Shown here: positions 19,980 to 29,075 of the stretch, piece after piece
Numbering within the stretch: the first letter of the stretch is position 1
Layout of the letters: the number at the start of each line of letters is the position of its first letter
DNA from: Anaerolineae bacterium
GTDB taxonomy: Bacteria > Chloroflexota > Anaerolineae > Promineifilales > Promineifilaceae
Assembly (NCBI GenBank): GCA_023954475.1
Contig: JAMLHW010000003.1
Span: forward strand, 310,001 to 374,000
Length of the DNA: 64,000 bases
Reading direction: 5' to 3'
The notes under the pieces: generated by a model
The model's database searches: none
What the model was told of the DNA's origin: nothing
Seen by the model: the letters and a program-made list of their open reading frames with translations, nothing else
Program-made: the position numbers and the translations under genes

Positions 19980-21233
19980 ATGAGCACAGATTGGAAAACC
20001 CTTCATCAACGCGCTACTGTTATCGATTTGCACGCTCACATGGCACTTAAGGCAGCGCTGTTCCACGACGGTCTGTTGCGCCATCGCCGTATCCTCAGCA
20101 CCATTTCATGGCCGTTTCATGTGCGCATGACCTTCGATCTCTTGAATTTGGGACAAGTTGACGCCGTGATGTCCGCAACTTACACGTTGGAGGAACCGTT
20201 GTTGCGCCATGCGCCGCTTCTGCATTTGTTGCGCGTCTTCATGCCACGCACGTGGCGACACAATGTGACACCCGATTACTTCTCCGGAACCCTGTATCAA
20301 CTCGATGCACTCGAGAAACAAACGACCATTTACAATGACAACCGATCATCGGCACAGCGCCCTGCACGCGTTGTCAAGAGCGTTGCACAGCTGAATGCCG
20401 CATTGAATGACGGTGCAATCGCTGTAGTCCACACAGTAGAAGGGGCGCACAGTTTGCAAGGTGAGCAATCGGGTAAAACAGTAGCATTTCCGCCTTCGGC
20501 CGATGCACCGGCTGTCGCAGCGGAACTACTGCGCAATCTCGAAATTCTGTTTGAGCGCGGTGTCGCGTCGCTGACGCTGGCGCATTTTTATCCTAACTGG
20601 ATCGTTGCGCCTTGTTTCCAATTCCCTGAAGCAGCTTTTCCACTGACACGCTGGCGCAAAGCGTTGGCCGAACATGATTGGACTCTGGGCTTGTCCCGGA
20701 TCGGTGAGCAGGTCGTCCAGCGCATGTTTGAACTGGGGATGTTGGTGGATTTGACGCATTGTACACCGGCGGCTCGGGTGCGTATCTATGAGCTGGCCGA
20801 CCAGCACAATGCAGGCCATTTGCTGTTGGCAACCCATGTCGGCGTTACTGCGATCAACCCGTCACCCTATAATCTGGCCGATTGGGAAGTGCGCTGGCTG
20901 GCTGATCACGGCGGCTTGATTGGTGTCATTTTCATGAATTACTGGCTCGCACCGCAGGCGAAAAAGCTGGGGCTGGATTTCATAGTCCGTACGATCGCGC
21001 ATCTGATCGATGTGGGCGGCGCAGATCATGTTGCTATTGGCACAGACTTTGACGGCATGACGGATCCGCCGGATGATTTGATCGATTCAGGGCAATGGCC
21101 GCGCCTGACGCAGCGTTTGGTTGCGGAGAGGGGGCATGATCTGGGCCGAAAATACAGCGACGATACGATTGAAAAAATCCTGGGAGGTAATGCACTCCGC
21201 TTTTTGCGTAGCGGCTGGGGCAAGCGAACTTAA
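19980..21233 (+). CDS. Membrane-dipeptidase-type metallopeptidase (M19)
   Basis: A 417-residue binuclear zinc peptidase of the M19 (renal dipeptidase) family within the amidohydrolase superfamily. Metal-site motifs are visible: VIDLHAHM near residue 17 (HxH where M19 often has HxD), VVHTVEGAHSL with the bridging Glu, MLVDLTHCTPA and LLATHVGV for the His ligands, and VAIGTDFDGM with the catalytic Asp. GGNALRFL at the C-terminus is the usual ending. AAGGACGAAGGA precedes the ATG. No signal peptide is seen, so it is probably cytoplasmic. Members cleave dipeptides, often with D-residues. It is not obviously linked to pyrimidine synthesis. Confidence 0.9.
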   Translation: MSTDWKTLHQRATVIDLHAHMALKAALFHDGLLRHRRILSTISWPFHVRMTFDLLNLGQVDAVMSATYTLEEPLLRHAPLLHLLRVFMPRTWRHNVTPDYFSGTLYQLDALEKQTTIYNDNRSSAQRPARVVKSVAQLNAALNDGAIAVVHTVEGAHSLQGEQSGKTVAFPPSADAPAVAAELLRNLEILFERGVASLTLAHFYPNWIVAPCFQFPEAAFPLTRWRKALAEHDWTLGLSRIGEQVVQRMFELGMLVDLTHCTPAARVRIYELADQHNAGHLLLATHVGVTAINPSPYNLADWEVRWLADHGGLIGVIFMNYWLAPQAKKLGLDFIVRTIAHLIDVGGADHVAIGTDFDGMTDPPDDLIDSGQWPRLTQRLVAERGHDLGRKYSDDTIEKILGGNALRFLRSGWGKRT

Positions 21234-21252
21234 TCACTATATGGGGGTAGTC

Positions 21253-22467
21253 ATGGTTAACAACACTGTCGATCCGACTGTCAATGGTTCTTTTGCCGAA
21301 CATGGGCGCAGTGATGCCGCTGGTGACACTGATTCGGCCGAATTTAGCGATTTGTTCCATATTGGCATCAACGCACTCAGGATCAGGCCGCCACGCTATG
21401 CCAAGAGCATATTAGGCGCGCCCGGCACCTGGGTGCCGCCTTACCGACGCTATTCTGAATTCAGCATCCTCAACCTGTGGCGTCCCATGCGGACAGCCAA
21501 CTTCCTCTTCAACATCACCGTACCTGCGTTACCGATCAAACCGCCGCCATTCGGCCCGCCTGTCCTCAACAATTTGTTCTGGAAGCCGACTGTAATTCTG
21601 CATCGACCGGATCACAATGGCGATACGACGACATTTCCTGACGAAGCCTGGTTTTTCATCAACGGCATGATGACAGATGACCATGTAGCTCAGATCAATG
21701 CGGCGTATCTGTCGTACTTATTCCACCGGCCGATCACGATTATTCAGAATTCAACCGATTCCGGCCTGGTCGATTTTTTGCAATGCATGGTCGGTAAGGA
21801 ATGGCAGCGCATGACTGAGCCGGCTATTGTCGCTTTCCCGCCGATCTATGACGCGCTCAAGAGCCGACACAAGCAGCGTGTGGTGGTGATTGCGCATTCG
21901 CAAGGCACGATCATCCTCGCCAATGTGCTGCGTATGTTGTATTCATTGACGCCTTTGCCGCGAACTGGTGGGGAGGTTGGCTTCGAATCATTGCTGGGAT
22001 TCGCCGGGTCGGAATTTGTCTGGCCGGATCAGAGCGAAATTCGGCCGAAAGATTTCGATCCGCTCACCGTTGACGAATTAGCGCGGCTGGAAGTCTACTC
22101 ATTTGCGACATGCGCCAACAACATGCCTTATCATACATGGCTGGACGAGCGTTCACCCGTTCCGTGGATAGAGCATTTTGGCAACGAATACGACATTGTT
22201 GCGCGTCTCGGAATGCTGGCACCCGATGACAAGCAGTGGGACATCAAAATTGAAGGGCTACGCTATGTGCACCGCAGCAAATGGGGACACTTACTTAACG
22301 AACACTACCTGTTCCCGATTGCCGATTACCAGAAGGACGGTCGCAAACGCGAAGGTATTGGGTGTGCCACGCCGTTTACATTGGTCAACGCAGAGGCGCC
22401 ATACGGCGAAGCCATGCCACGTTTATTCAGCTACATCAATGGTGGCCCTAAAAACTCAGTGCATTGA
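21253..22467 (+). CDS. Alpha/beta-hydrolase-like protein with AHSQG motif
   Basis: A 404-residue protein. The segment KQRVVVIAHSQGTIILANVLRMLY near the middle contains a GxSxG-like nucleophile elbow (AHSQG) as in lipases that act on large or intracellular substrates. Before it is FFINGMMTDDHVAQINAAYLSYLFHRPITIIQN, compatible with an oxyanion-loop region. The ATG at 21253 has GGGGG 5 bases upstream; an ATG at 21241 is also possible. The gene begins 19 bases after the dipeptidase stop and may be co-transcribed with it. Substrate unknown. The N-terminal 130 residues are Pro-rich and not recognised. Confidence 0.65.
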   Translation: MVNNTVDPTVNGSFAEHGRSDAAGDTDSAEFSDLFHIGINALRIRPPRYAKSILGAPGTWVPPYRRYSEFSILNLWRPMRTANFLFNITVPALPIKPPPFGPPVLNNLFWKPTVILHRPDHNGDTTTFPDEAWFFINGMMTDDHVAQINAAYLSYLFHRPITIIQNSTDSGLVDFLQCMVGKEWQRMTEPAIVAFPPIYDALKSRHKQRVVVIAHSQGTIILANVLRMLYSLTPLPRTGGEVGFESLLGFAGSEFVWPDQSEIRPKDFDPLTVDELARLEVYSFATCANNMPYHTWLDERSPVPWIEHFGNEYDIVARLGMLAPDDKQWDIKIEGLRYVHRSKWGHLLNEHYLFPIADYQKDGRKREGIGCATPFTLVNAEAPYGEAMPRLFSYINGGPKNSVH

Positions 22468-22476
22468 AAATGAATG

Positions 22477-22518
22477 ATGGTGAATTGTGATGACGGCACA
22501 TCTTTCACAATTCACCAT
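22477..22518. terminator. Bidirectional 14-bp hairpin between convergent genes
   Basis: Arms 22477-22490 (ATGGTGAATTGTGA) and 22505-22518 are perfect complements with a 14-base loop, placed between the stops of the hydrolase and pyrB. U-runs are weak on both sides. The sequence resembles the small GAATTGTGA/TCACAATTC repeats scattered through many bacterial genomes, so it could also be a dispersed repeat used as a terminator. Confidence 0.6.
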
Positions 22519-22542
22519 TGGCCATTCAAATTTCCCAAAAAA

Positions 22543-23556
22543 TCAGGCTCTTCCCAGCACACCCGCTAACAGCGCCATGCGAATGTACATGCCGTTGCGT
22601 ACCTGGCGGAAGTAGGCGGCACGCGGATCGCGGTCTACGTCGTAATGAATTTCGCCGACGCGCGGCAGTGGATGCATGATGACCATTTTCTCTTTGGCGT
22701 GAGTCATCAGCTCAGTCGTAATCTCGTATTGATTTTTGACTTGCTCGTATTCGCTCAAATCGCTAAAACGCTCTTTTTGGACTCGTGTGACGTAGAGGAC
22801 GTCTGTGTCAGCGATGATGTCGGCGACATCGTGGGTTTCCCGTACGTCGATGCCGGCGTCGCGCACCTGATTCATCGTAGTCAGCGGCAACCGCAATATC
22901 TCCGGTGAGACGAGATTGAGCTTGACATTGTACATGGAGAGTAATTTGGAGAGCGAGTGCACCGTTCGGCCGAAACGCAAATCGCCCACCATCGACACGG
23001 TTAACCCGTCCAATGTCCCCAATTCCTCCTGAATGGTGAACAAGTCGAGCAGCGCTTGCGTCGGATGTTCACCGGCACCGTCACCGGCGTTGATGACCGG
23101 CACGGTGGCTGCTTCTGCCGCGGCGATTGCTGCGCCGATTTGAGGGTGACGCAAGACGATTACGTCGGCGTATTGCTCCAGTGTGCGCATCGTATCTTGC
23201 AGCGTTTCTCCTTTGCTGACCGAACTGAATTGCACACCACCGGTAATCGGAATGACAGAACCCCCCAGACGTTCCATGGCGGCGATGAACGATGAACTGG
23301 TGCGTGTGCTTGGTTCATAGAAAATGCAGGCAAGGACATTGCCTTTGACGAGATCGGCGGCTCCGACTATTTCGACCATCTCACGCATTTCGCGTGCACG
23401 GGCAAAAATGTAGTCGATTTTTGCCTTGTCAAATTGGTCGACTGACAAAATATCCATGCCGGTCAATCCGTTGCCAACCAGCGCAGGTTGTCCGCCCATC
23501 ACATCGTAATCAAATAATGGTTCCATCATTCTATGTTTCTCCTGTTCCATCAACAT
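22543..23556 (-). CDS. pyrB: Aspartate carbamoyltransferase catalytic chain
   Basis: Condenses carbamoyl phosphate and aspartate, the committed step of pyrimidine synthesis. The 337 residues contain the carbamoyl-phosphate loop [12 protein letters not shown], the substrate loop [27 protein letters not shown], the [14 protein letters not shown] signature and the HPLPRVGEI motif. GGAGGAATT lies upstream of the ATG at 23556. The initial 12 residues are an extra extension. It lies 28 bases downstream of pyrC on the same strand, so the two form a pyrC-pyrB transcript under the leader described at 24650-24837. No regulatory chain (pyrI) is present in the window. Confidence 0.95.
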   Translation of the reverse strand: MLMEQEKHRMMEPLFDYDVMGGQPALVGNGLTGMDILSVDQFDKAKIDYIFARAREMREMVEIVGAADLVKGNVLACIFYEPSTRTSSSFIAAMERLGGSVIPITGGVQFSSVSKGETLQDTMRTLEQYADVIVLRHPQIGAAIAAAEAATVPVINAGDGAGEHPTQALLDLFTIQEELGTLDGLTVSMVGDLRFGRTVHSLSKLLSMYNVKLNLVSPEILRLPLTTMNQVRDAGIDVRETHDVADIIADTDVLYVTRVQKERFSDLSEYEQVKNQYEITTELMTHAKEKMVIMHPLPRVGEIHYDVDRDPRAAYFRQVRNGMYIRMALLAGVLGRA

Positions 23557-23584
23557 GATTCAATTCCTCCAAAAAATGGGGTAG

Positions 23585-24649
23585 TTAACTCGATGTCGGT
23601 ATGAGGTGGCCGGAGCCGGGTTCGGCCGAAACGATGCCGTTCTCATACACCGTTGTGCCGCGCAAAATGACGCGACTCACATAGCCCGCAACTTCACGAC
23701 CGGCGAAAGGTGTCCAGCCGCATTTGCTGAACATCGTCTCATTGCGAATTGTCGTCGGTTGCAGCGTGAACTCGACCCGTGTGTCGGGCTGTTCCGGCAG
23801 ATTGAAGATGCGACGCGGATTGGTGTGCATGAGTTCGATCACTCGGTCGAGGCTGAGTTTTTCCTCAGCCACAGCAGTGAGCATGAGCGGTAGCGCCGTT
23901 TCCAATCCGGCGACGCCTGGAGGTGGCGTGGCAGAGCGCTTTTCGGCCGAAGTGTGTGGCGCATGGTCGGTGGCAACGCAATCAACCGTGCTGTTGAGAT
24001 GTTCCCACAGCGCAGCGACGTCATCCGGCGTGCCCAGCACCGGGCGCATGTCAGCCCAGACCCCCATGCGTTCGTAATCGGACACGTCCATAAGCAGATG
24101 GTGCGGTGTCACCTCACACGTCACCGGCAAGCCGCGCTCTTTAGCTTTGGCAATCAGCTCGATCTCTTCCCGGCGACTGATATGGCAAAAGTGGACATGG
24201 CGATCATAAGCTGCTGCCAGCCCGATACCGACGGCAACGCTCTGCTTTTCGGCGTGCATGGCTATCAATTTATGGCGCGGCCATGTCTCGAAACAGGCGG
24301 CCAATGTGGGTACATCGTCGACGCGCAATTTGCCGAATGTGTCGTTGAGGTAGATTTTGAGTGCCACCGCGTTGGCGGCGATTTGGGGAAGCAGGTAACT
24401 ATCGGCCGAACTGGCCCCCGCATACAAGCCGACATCGCAACGGCTATCACGGCGGGCTGCGTCGAGCGCCGTCTGCATGGCCTGCGGCGTTGTCAATGGC
24501 GGATTGGTGTTGGGCATGCCCAGCACCATCGTCACGCCACCGGCCAATGCAGCCGCTGTGCCGGTGGCAAAATCTTCCTTGTGTTCACCGCCGGGCACGC
24601 GTAAATGGGTGTGAACGTCGATTAAGCCCGGTAAAATCAAGTCAGTCAT
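23585..24649 (-). CDS. pyrC: Dihydroorotase
   Basis: Zinc amidohydrolase of 354 residues that cyclises carbamoyl-aspartate to dihydroorotate. The metal motif GLIDVHTHLRVPGGEHKEDFATGT is at residues 8-32, and VAMH/HFCHISRREE and CVATDHAPHTSAEKR supply later ligands. It is shorter than typical type I enzymes (about 420) and has no Lys-carboxylation segment that I can place with confidence. I chose the ATG at 24647-24649 because AGGAAAG lies upstream. The frame extends another 22 codons, but that segment covers the terminator hairpin. Three palindromes are present. Confidence 0.9.
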   Translation of the reverse strand: MTDLILPGLIDVHTHLRVPGGEHKEDFATGTAAALAGGVTMVLGMPNTNPPLTTPQAMQTALDAARRDSRCDVGLYAGASSADSYLLPQIAANAVALKIYLNDTFGKLRVDDVPTLAACFETWPRHKLIAMHAEKQSVAVGIGLAAAYDRHVHFCHISRREEIELIAKAKERGLPVTCEVTPHHLLMDVSDYERMGVWADMRPVLGTPDDVAALWEHLNSTVDCVATDHAPHTSAEKRSATPPPGVAGLETALPLMLTAVAEEKLSLDRVIELMHTNPRRIFNLPEQPDTRVEFTLQPTTIRNETMFSKCGWTPFAGREVAGYVSRVILRGTTVYENGIVSAEPGSGHLIPTSS

Positions 24650-24676
24650 ACGGCTTTCCTGTAGTCGGCTGCATGC

Positions 24677-24713
24677 AAAAAAAAAGCCCGATCCCCCACA
24701 AAAGGGATCAGGC
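24677..24713 (-). terminator. Intrinsic terminator in the pyrC leader (attenuator candidate)
   Basis: On the minus strand a 10-bp stem (24704-24713 paired with 24686-24695, one G-U pair) with an 8-base loop is followed directly by nine U residues (24677-24685). It lies 27 bases upstream of the pyrC start codon. There is no gene upstream on this strand, since pyrF is divergent. A terminator here can only act on transcripts from the pyrC promoter, so it is probably an attenuator. I found no clear PyrR-binding consensus in the leader. Confidence 0.78.
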
Positions 24714-24777
24714 ATCGGTTTCTCGCTTATGTCGATTAGGTAGCTTTCGCTCAGTGATCGGCCGAATCATTTTTCAT

Positions 24778-24837
24778 TTCTCCACGTGCGGCCACGCACT
24801 GAGAAGCAACTATAACAAGATTCAGTTGGCTTTGCAA
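24778..24837 (-). promoter_or_regulatory. pyrC-pyrB promoter and 5' leader hairpin
   Basis: Reading leftwards, a -35 element TTGCAA (24832-24837) and a -10 element TATAGT (24809-24814) are separated by exactly 17 bases, which puts the start point near 24802. The first transcribed bases form a hairpin (TTCTC with GAGAA and GTGCG with CGCAC, 24778-24805). The leader then contains a TCGGCCGA copy at 24758 and the terminator at 24677-24713. The total leader is about 150 bases. Confidence 0.72.
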
Positions 24838-24944
24838 CTAAAATTCCGGGACAATAGAGGAATGAACGCTTTGCTAACGCGCCTGTGACTGCTAAACTGA
24901 TAAGCTGACCAACTAACAAACCAACCAAAGAACCAGCTCAAAAT

Positions 24945-25769
24945 ATGACTTACCTCGAAAAACTACTTGCCGCACAACAACGCAATAATTCCTGGCTTTG
25001 CATCGGTCTTGATCCGTCTCCGGACAAGATGCCGATCATGGGTGTCTGGAAATGGGATGAACCGATTTTGCCGTTCAACAAAGCGATTATCGACGCGACG
25101 GCCGATCTCGTCTGTGCCTACAAGCCCAATTTGGGCTTCTACATGCAGTGGGGCGCATACGGCGTCGTGGCACTGGAGCGTACCATCGCTTATATTCCCG
25201 ATGACATTCCGATTATTCTCGACTGCAAAACAGGCGACATCGGCCATACGCAAGCAGCGTGGGCCAAAGGACTGCTTGACCAATGGCAGGTGGATGCAGT
25301 TACCGTCAATCCCTATGTGGGAGAAGACGCAGTTCGGCCGATGATTGGCACGCGTTCTGACAAAGCAGTTTATGTATTGGCACGCACGTCCAGCCCCAGC
25401 GCCCCCCAGTTTCAGGGCGACTTGCGTGCGGGCAGTGGACTGGCTGCGGATGTTATTCGTGGGAGTCAGTCGTGGCCCGTAGCCGGCGCGTTGGGCTACG
25501 TCATCGGTGCGACGTACCCTGAGGAACTGTGCGTGGCTCGTGAGATGGCGCCGACGGCTAACTTTTTGATTCCGGGCATTGGTGCACAGGGCGGCGATTT
25601 GGAGGCAGCCGTTCGTTACGGGGCCGATGCGCTGTGTGGGCCGGTGATTAATTCCAGCCGCAGCATTATCTATGCCTCAGCCAGGCTCGATTTTGCCGAT
25701 GCGGCACGCGAAGCGGCCATGAAAGTGCGCGACCGTATCAACGCGCTGCGGGTGCATTCGGCCGTATGA
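24945..25769 (+). CDS. pyrF: Orotidine 5'-phosphate decarboxylase, type 2
   Basis: Converts OMP to UMP, the last step of the pathway. The 274-residue protein is of the longer type 2 subfamily. Motifs are CIGLDPSPDKMP at the N-terminus, the catalytic LDCKTGDIGHTQ near residue 90, AVTVNPYVGEDAVRPM, and FLIPGIGAQGGDLEAAVRYG for phosphate binding. The ATG at 24945 lies in a spacer of about 295 bases shared with the divergent pyrC promoter. It overlaps the start of the following lipoprotein gene by 4 bases. Confidence 0.94.
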   Translation: MTYLEKLLAAQQRNNSWLCIGLDPSPDKMPIMGVWKWDEPILPFNKAIIDATADLVCAYKPNLGFYMQWGAYGVVALERTIAYIPDDIPIILDCKTGDIGHTQAAWAKGLLDQWQVDAVTVNPYVGEDAVRPMIGTRSDKAVYVLARTSSPSAPQFQGDLRAGSGLAADVIRGSQSWPVAGALGYVIGATYPEELCVAREMAPTANFLIPGIGAQGGDLEAAVRYGADALCGPVINSSRSIIYASARLDFADAAREAAMKVRDRINALRVHSAV

Positions 25770-26767
25770 GACAGGTCATCGTCATATTGTTACTGCTGGT
25801 AGTATTGCTATTGGCGGCGTGTGCGTCAGATTCGGCCGAAGTAGTGCCTGACAATCAGACGCCGTCTATTGCCCAACCAACGCAAACGGTGACTTCAGTG
25901 CCGACGGCAACGGCGACGCAAGAGCCTATGCCGACAGCGACATCGACTGTGACAGCGACGGTGGTACCACAGCCCGTTGCTCCGACAAGTGAAGCGACGT
26001 TGACGCCAACGCCGGCAGCGCAAGAAGTGATAGCCGAATACAAAATTGTGGGATTTTCGGCCGAAACCCATCCCATCGAAGCGTGGCAGTTTGGCAGCGG
26101 CCCCAACCACCTCATCTTCGTCGGCGGTATCCACGGTGGTTACGAATGGAACACGGTGTTGCTCGGCTACGAGTTGATCGACTATCTCAGCGCCAATCCG
26201 CAGCTCATACCCCCTTCGGTGACCCTGACCATCATCCCCGCAGCCAATCCCGATGGCGTTGCCCTCGTCACCGGCACGCGTGGCCGCTTCACGCCCGATC
26301 AGGTCGCCGATGAAACCGAACGCGGGCGCTTCAATGCGGACAACGTCGATATCAACCGCAACTGGGATTGTGACTGGCAGCCGACCGGACAATGGGGTGG
26401 AAATATCGTTAGCGGTGGTAGTGAACCGTTTTCTGAGGCAGAGAGTTACTATCTCAAAGAGTATTTTCTGGCGGAACAGCCGCGTTTGGTCACTTTCTGG
26501 CACAGCAAGATACCGGGCGTCTTTCTGGGGCAGTGCGATGGCGTTGTAATACCCGATACGCGCCTGTTTGCTGAGCAATACGCTACGGCGTCCGGCTATC
26601 CGCTCGTTGAAGACGGCTTCACCGCGTATCCCGTGACAGGGGACGCATCCGATTATCTGAACAAGGTGGGCATCCCGTCATTTACTGTGGAACTGGAGAC
26701 GCGCAACAGCCCGGAAACAGATCGCAATCTGTCCGGGCTGCTGGCAATTTTAGACAATTTCCGTTAA
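25766..26767 (+). CDS. Lipoprotein with M14 zinc-carboxypeptidase-like domain
   Basis: A 333-residue exported lipoprotein. The signal peptide ends at a lipobox LLAAC with Cys19. A Thr/Pro-rich linker (residues 30-85) follows, then an M14-type domain: FVGGIHGGYEWNT (His123 and Glu127), NPDGVALVTGTRGR, VDINRNWD, a HSK segment and the likely catalytic Glu in TVELETR near residue 310. The zinc-ligand spacing here is HxxxE, one residue longer than the classical HxxE. It would cleave C-terminal residues from peptides or cell-wall fragments outside the membrane. It overlaps pyrF by 4 bases, although the link to pyrimidine metabolism is probably only positional. Confidence 0.82.
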   Translation: MRQVIVILLLLVVLLLAACASDSAEVVPDNQTPSIAQPTQTVTSVPTATATQEPMPTATSTVTATVVPQPVAPTSEATLTPTPAAQEVIAEYKIVGFSAETHPIEAWQFGSGPNHLIFVGGIHGGYEWNTVLLGYELIDYLSANPQLIPPSVTLTIIPAANPDGVALVTGTRGRFTPDQVADETERGRFNADNVDINRNWDCDWQPTGQWGGNIVSGGSEPFSEAESYYLKEYFLAEQPRLVTFWHSKIPGVFLGQCDGVVIPDTRLFAEQYATASGYPLVEDGFTAYPVTGDASDYLNKVGIPSFTVELETRNSPETDRNLSGLLAILDNFR

Positions 26768-27305
26768 CTCTCCAACGTTGCTTTGTACGTAGGGTCGTGC
26801 CGAATTAACCAGCTAAACGGGACGTCACACAGTCATCTTATGCTGTGACCGGACGTTGATCCGCTTTCGGCCGAATCCAGTACATGATGCTATAGACCAG
26901 ATAGCCGACGACGATTAATGTAGCGATAACCGTTGCCGGGAAAATGACCGGCACGTCGGAAAATTTGACGGCAATACCGACGAAAGCCCAGATGATTACA
27001 CCCAGATACGCAATATCCTTGCGGGCAAATGTCATCAAGCCAACGATGATGACGGCGACGGTCAGAACAATGACAAACCAGAATTGCTCACTCAGACCAA
27101 AGCGCGTCCAGCCGAGATAATCGAGCAATGATGTCGCATTGGCAATGGTAGCCACCGTGATCCAGCCCAGGTAGATGCTGAACGGAACCTGGACAAGCCA
27201 GCGTTCAGCGGTGGGAACAAGTGATCGGCCGATGTCCAGCTTGATATAAATGCCGATTAAGCTTGCCAGCAGACCCAACATCAATAACATCGACAATGCG
27301 AATTG

Positions 27306-29075
27306 GGCTCTCCCAACTTAAACGTGATCATGGCGGCTGATAAAGCACGCGCAGGCGGAGAAGATCAAAGTTGGCGCGACCGTACATTTGGCGCTTAATC
27401 AATTTGAGGCGATTGACCTGACCTTCCACTTGACCTTGACTCCACGATAGCGAAAGTCCATTCGAGACAGCCGCATAATCATTTCTCAAACCGTTGGCGA
27501 ACCCGATTAGCGGTCCGAAGTTGGCGATGTCGACATCGTTAAGCCATGGGTCAAGTAGGGACGCTGTGCGTTGCTTTGTCATCTGAAGAAAGCGCTTGAC
27601 AAGCGAGTCAAGAGTAACGAGCTTTGGGGCGGCCGCTAACAGACGATCACGCATCGCGATCTCATCCGCTTGTAGATGAACTTGCTCCCTGAACAGCAAC
27701 CACGATGCTTTCACAGCAGAAACCGGTTTTGGCTTGCGTTGTCGGGCAAGAAACGGTTTCATATCGGCCGTTTGGCGTCGAGCAAGACGAACGGCAGGTG
27801 GCAACTGCTGCCGCTTCTTAACTGCCCAATCGGAAACCAATCCACGAGAGCCTGAGAAGCCAAGCGTTTGAATATCACGGAACAGTTGACTCGCATTGGT
27901 ACAACCGGCCAGCCATTGCTCCTCAAGATAAGGAATATACGGTTTGAGTTTGCGATAGTAACTTTCTGGCGACCGATCGTACTGTGGGCAGGTATCCACT
28001 GCCAAGTAACGTTGCACGGTTCGATAGGTGAGGTGTGTCCGACGCTCAATTTCGCTAATTGTATACCCCTGCTGCCGCAATGCATGCACTTCATCGAAAC
28101 GTGCCCGTCGACGTGCCTGCCGCTCGACTTTCTGCTGTTCGACCTTTGTCAGCGGAATAGTGGGTGGTTCGGGAACGGATGGTAGTGCATCGGTACTTTG
28201 TGTCGGTGTTGGCTCTGGTAGCGGTGGTGTCGCGGCTGCCAACCGTGCGGCCGGATATGCATCGAGCACCATTTCCACTGCTTCGCGCAAATTCTTGAGC
28301 AAATGCCAGCGGTCGGCAACAATCGTTGCTTCCGGTAACGCATCAACAATCGCCTTGATATATTCACGACCGCGGTCACGACTGATAATCTCAATACCGG
28401 GATGACTCTTCAACCATGCTGCGACGGTCTCGCTATCCCGTGTTGGCAGCAAGTCAACCGGCTGATGGGTTTCGAGGTCAACCAAAATCGTGCCGTAGTG
28501 ATGGCCCTTGCGTTTGGCCCAGTCGTCAATTCCCAACACGGTCGGCACGCCAATCGTTTCTGGCGACCAGTGACGAACTCCTTTGATGAGCGTGGTGGCG
28601 CTCACTCCCATTCCTTGACGCGTCAATGTCCGCCTGGCCGCCTCGCCTCCAATCTCAAGTGTTGTGGCCGTTTGAATCTCGACTAAGCGGTCGGTCCGTC
28701 GCATTCTCGGCCGCAGCAACTCCCTAAATTGCTCGGCGAAGGTCACTTTGCCACATGTTTGATTGTCGCAGAAATAGCGTCTCACTCGGAGCAAAAGGCG
28801 AACCTTTCGACCCAAACAAGGTAAGTCACCTGGATGGCGTGTGTAGCTTGAGTGCTGTCGCTGACTTTCTACGCCACAATTTGGACATATTCCACTGGTG
28901 GCAATCCCATATAATGAAAAGTGGACCGATTCTTCGTCCACAATTATCTGCCGTATGCCGATCCGTCGTTCGGCTGAAAACAACAATTCCATCAACGGCC
29001 TGCTCCTTCTCAAAGCCGTTGATTATTGTCGTTTTCTTGTCATTCCGCTCCTTTCACGTTTAAGTTGGGAGAGCC
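27306..29075 (-). mobile_element. Complete ISL3-family insertion sequence, 1770 bp
   Basis: The terminal inverted repeats are 22 bp and perfect: 27306-27327 and the complement of 29054-29075, beginning GGCTCTCCCAACTT. The flanks carry an exact 8-bp target duplication GCGAATTG (27298-27305 and 29076-29083), the size usual for ISL3 elements. The element holds one transposase gene on the minus strand and contains no TCGGCCGA (only the variants TCGGCCGT and TCGGCCGC), unlike the host DNA around it. It should be mobile. Confidence 0.95.
27328..28992 (-). CDS. ISL3-family DDE transposase
   Basis: A 554-residue transposase. The N-terminal zinc-finger-like region has Cys pairs in CPNCG and FCDNQTCGKVTFAE. 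The DDE domain shows the first Asp in GIDDWAKRKGH, the second in ISRDRGREYI, and the Glu in SQGQVEGQVNRLKLIKRQMYGRANFDLLRLRVL near the C-terminus. An internal helix-turn-helix (GYTISEIERRTHLTYRTVQRYL) lies near residue 335. I chose the ATG at 28992, with AAGGAG 10 bases upstream; a TTG at 29013 is an alternative. It fills almost the whole element and appears intact. Confidence 0.95.
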   Translation of the reverse strand: MELLFSAERRIGIRQIIVDEESVHFSLYGIATSGICPNCGVESQRQHSSYTRHPGDLPCLGRKVRLLLRVRRYFCDNQTCGKVTFAEQFRELLRPRMRRTDRLVEIQTATTLEIGGEAARRTLTRQGMGVSATTLIKGVRHWSPETIGVPTVLGIDDWAKRKGHHYGTILVDLETHQPVDLLPTRDSETVAAWLKSHPGIEIISRDRGREYIKAIVDALPEATIVADRWHLLKNLREAVEMVLDAYPAARLAAATPPLPEPTPTQSTDALPSVPEPPTIPLTKVEQQKVERQARRRARFDEVHALRQQGYTISEIERRTHLTYRTVQRYLAVDTCPQYDRSPESYYRKLKPYIPYLEEQWLAGCTNASQLFRDIQTLGFSGSRGLVSDWAVKKRQQLPPAVRLARRQTADMKPFLARQRKPKPVSAVKASWLLFREQVHLQADEIAMRDRLLAAAPKLVTLDSLVKRFLQMTKQRTASLLDPWLNDVDIANFGPLIGFANGLRNDYAAVSNGLSLSWSQGQVEGQVNRLKLIKRQMYGRANFDLLRLRVLYQPP

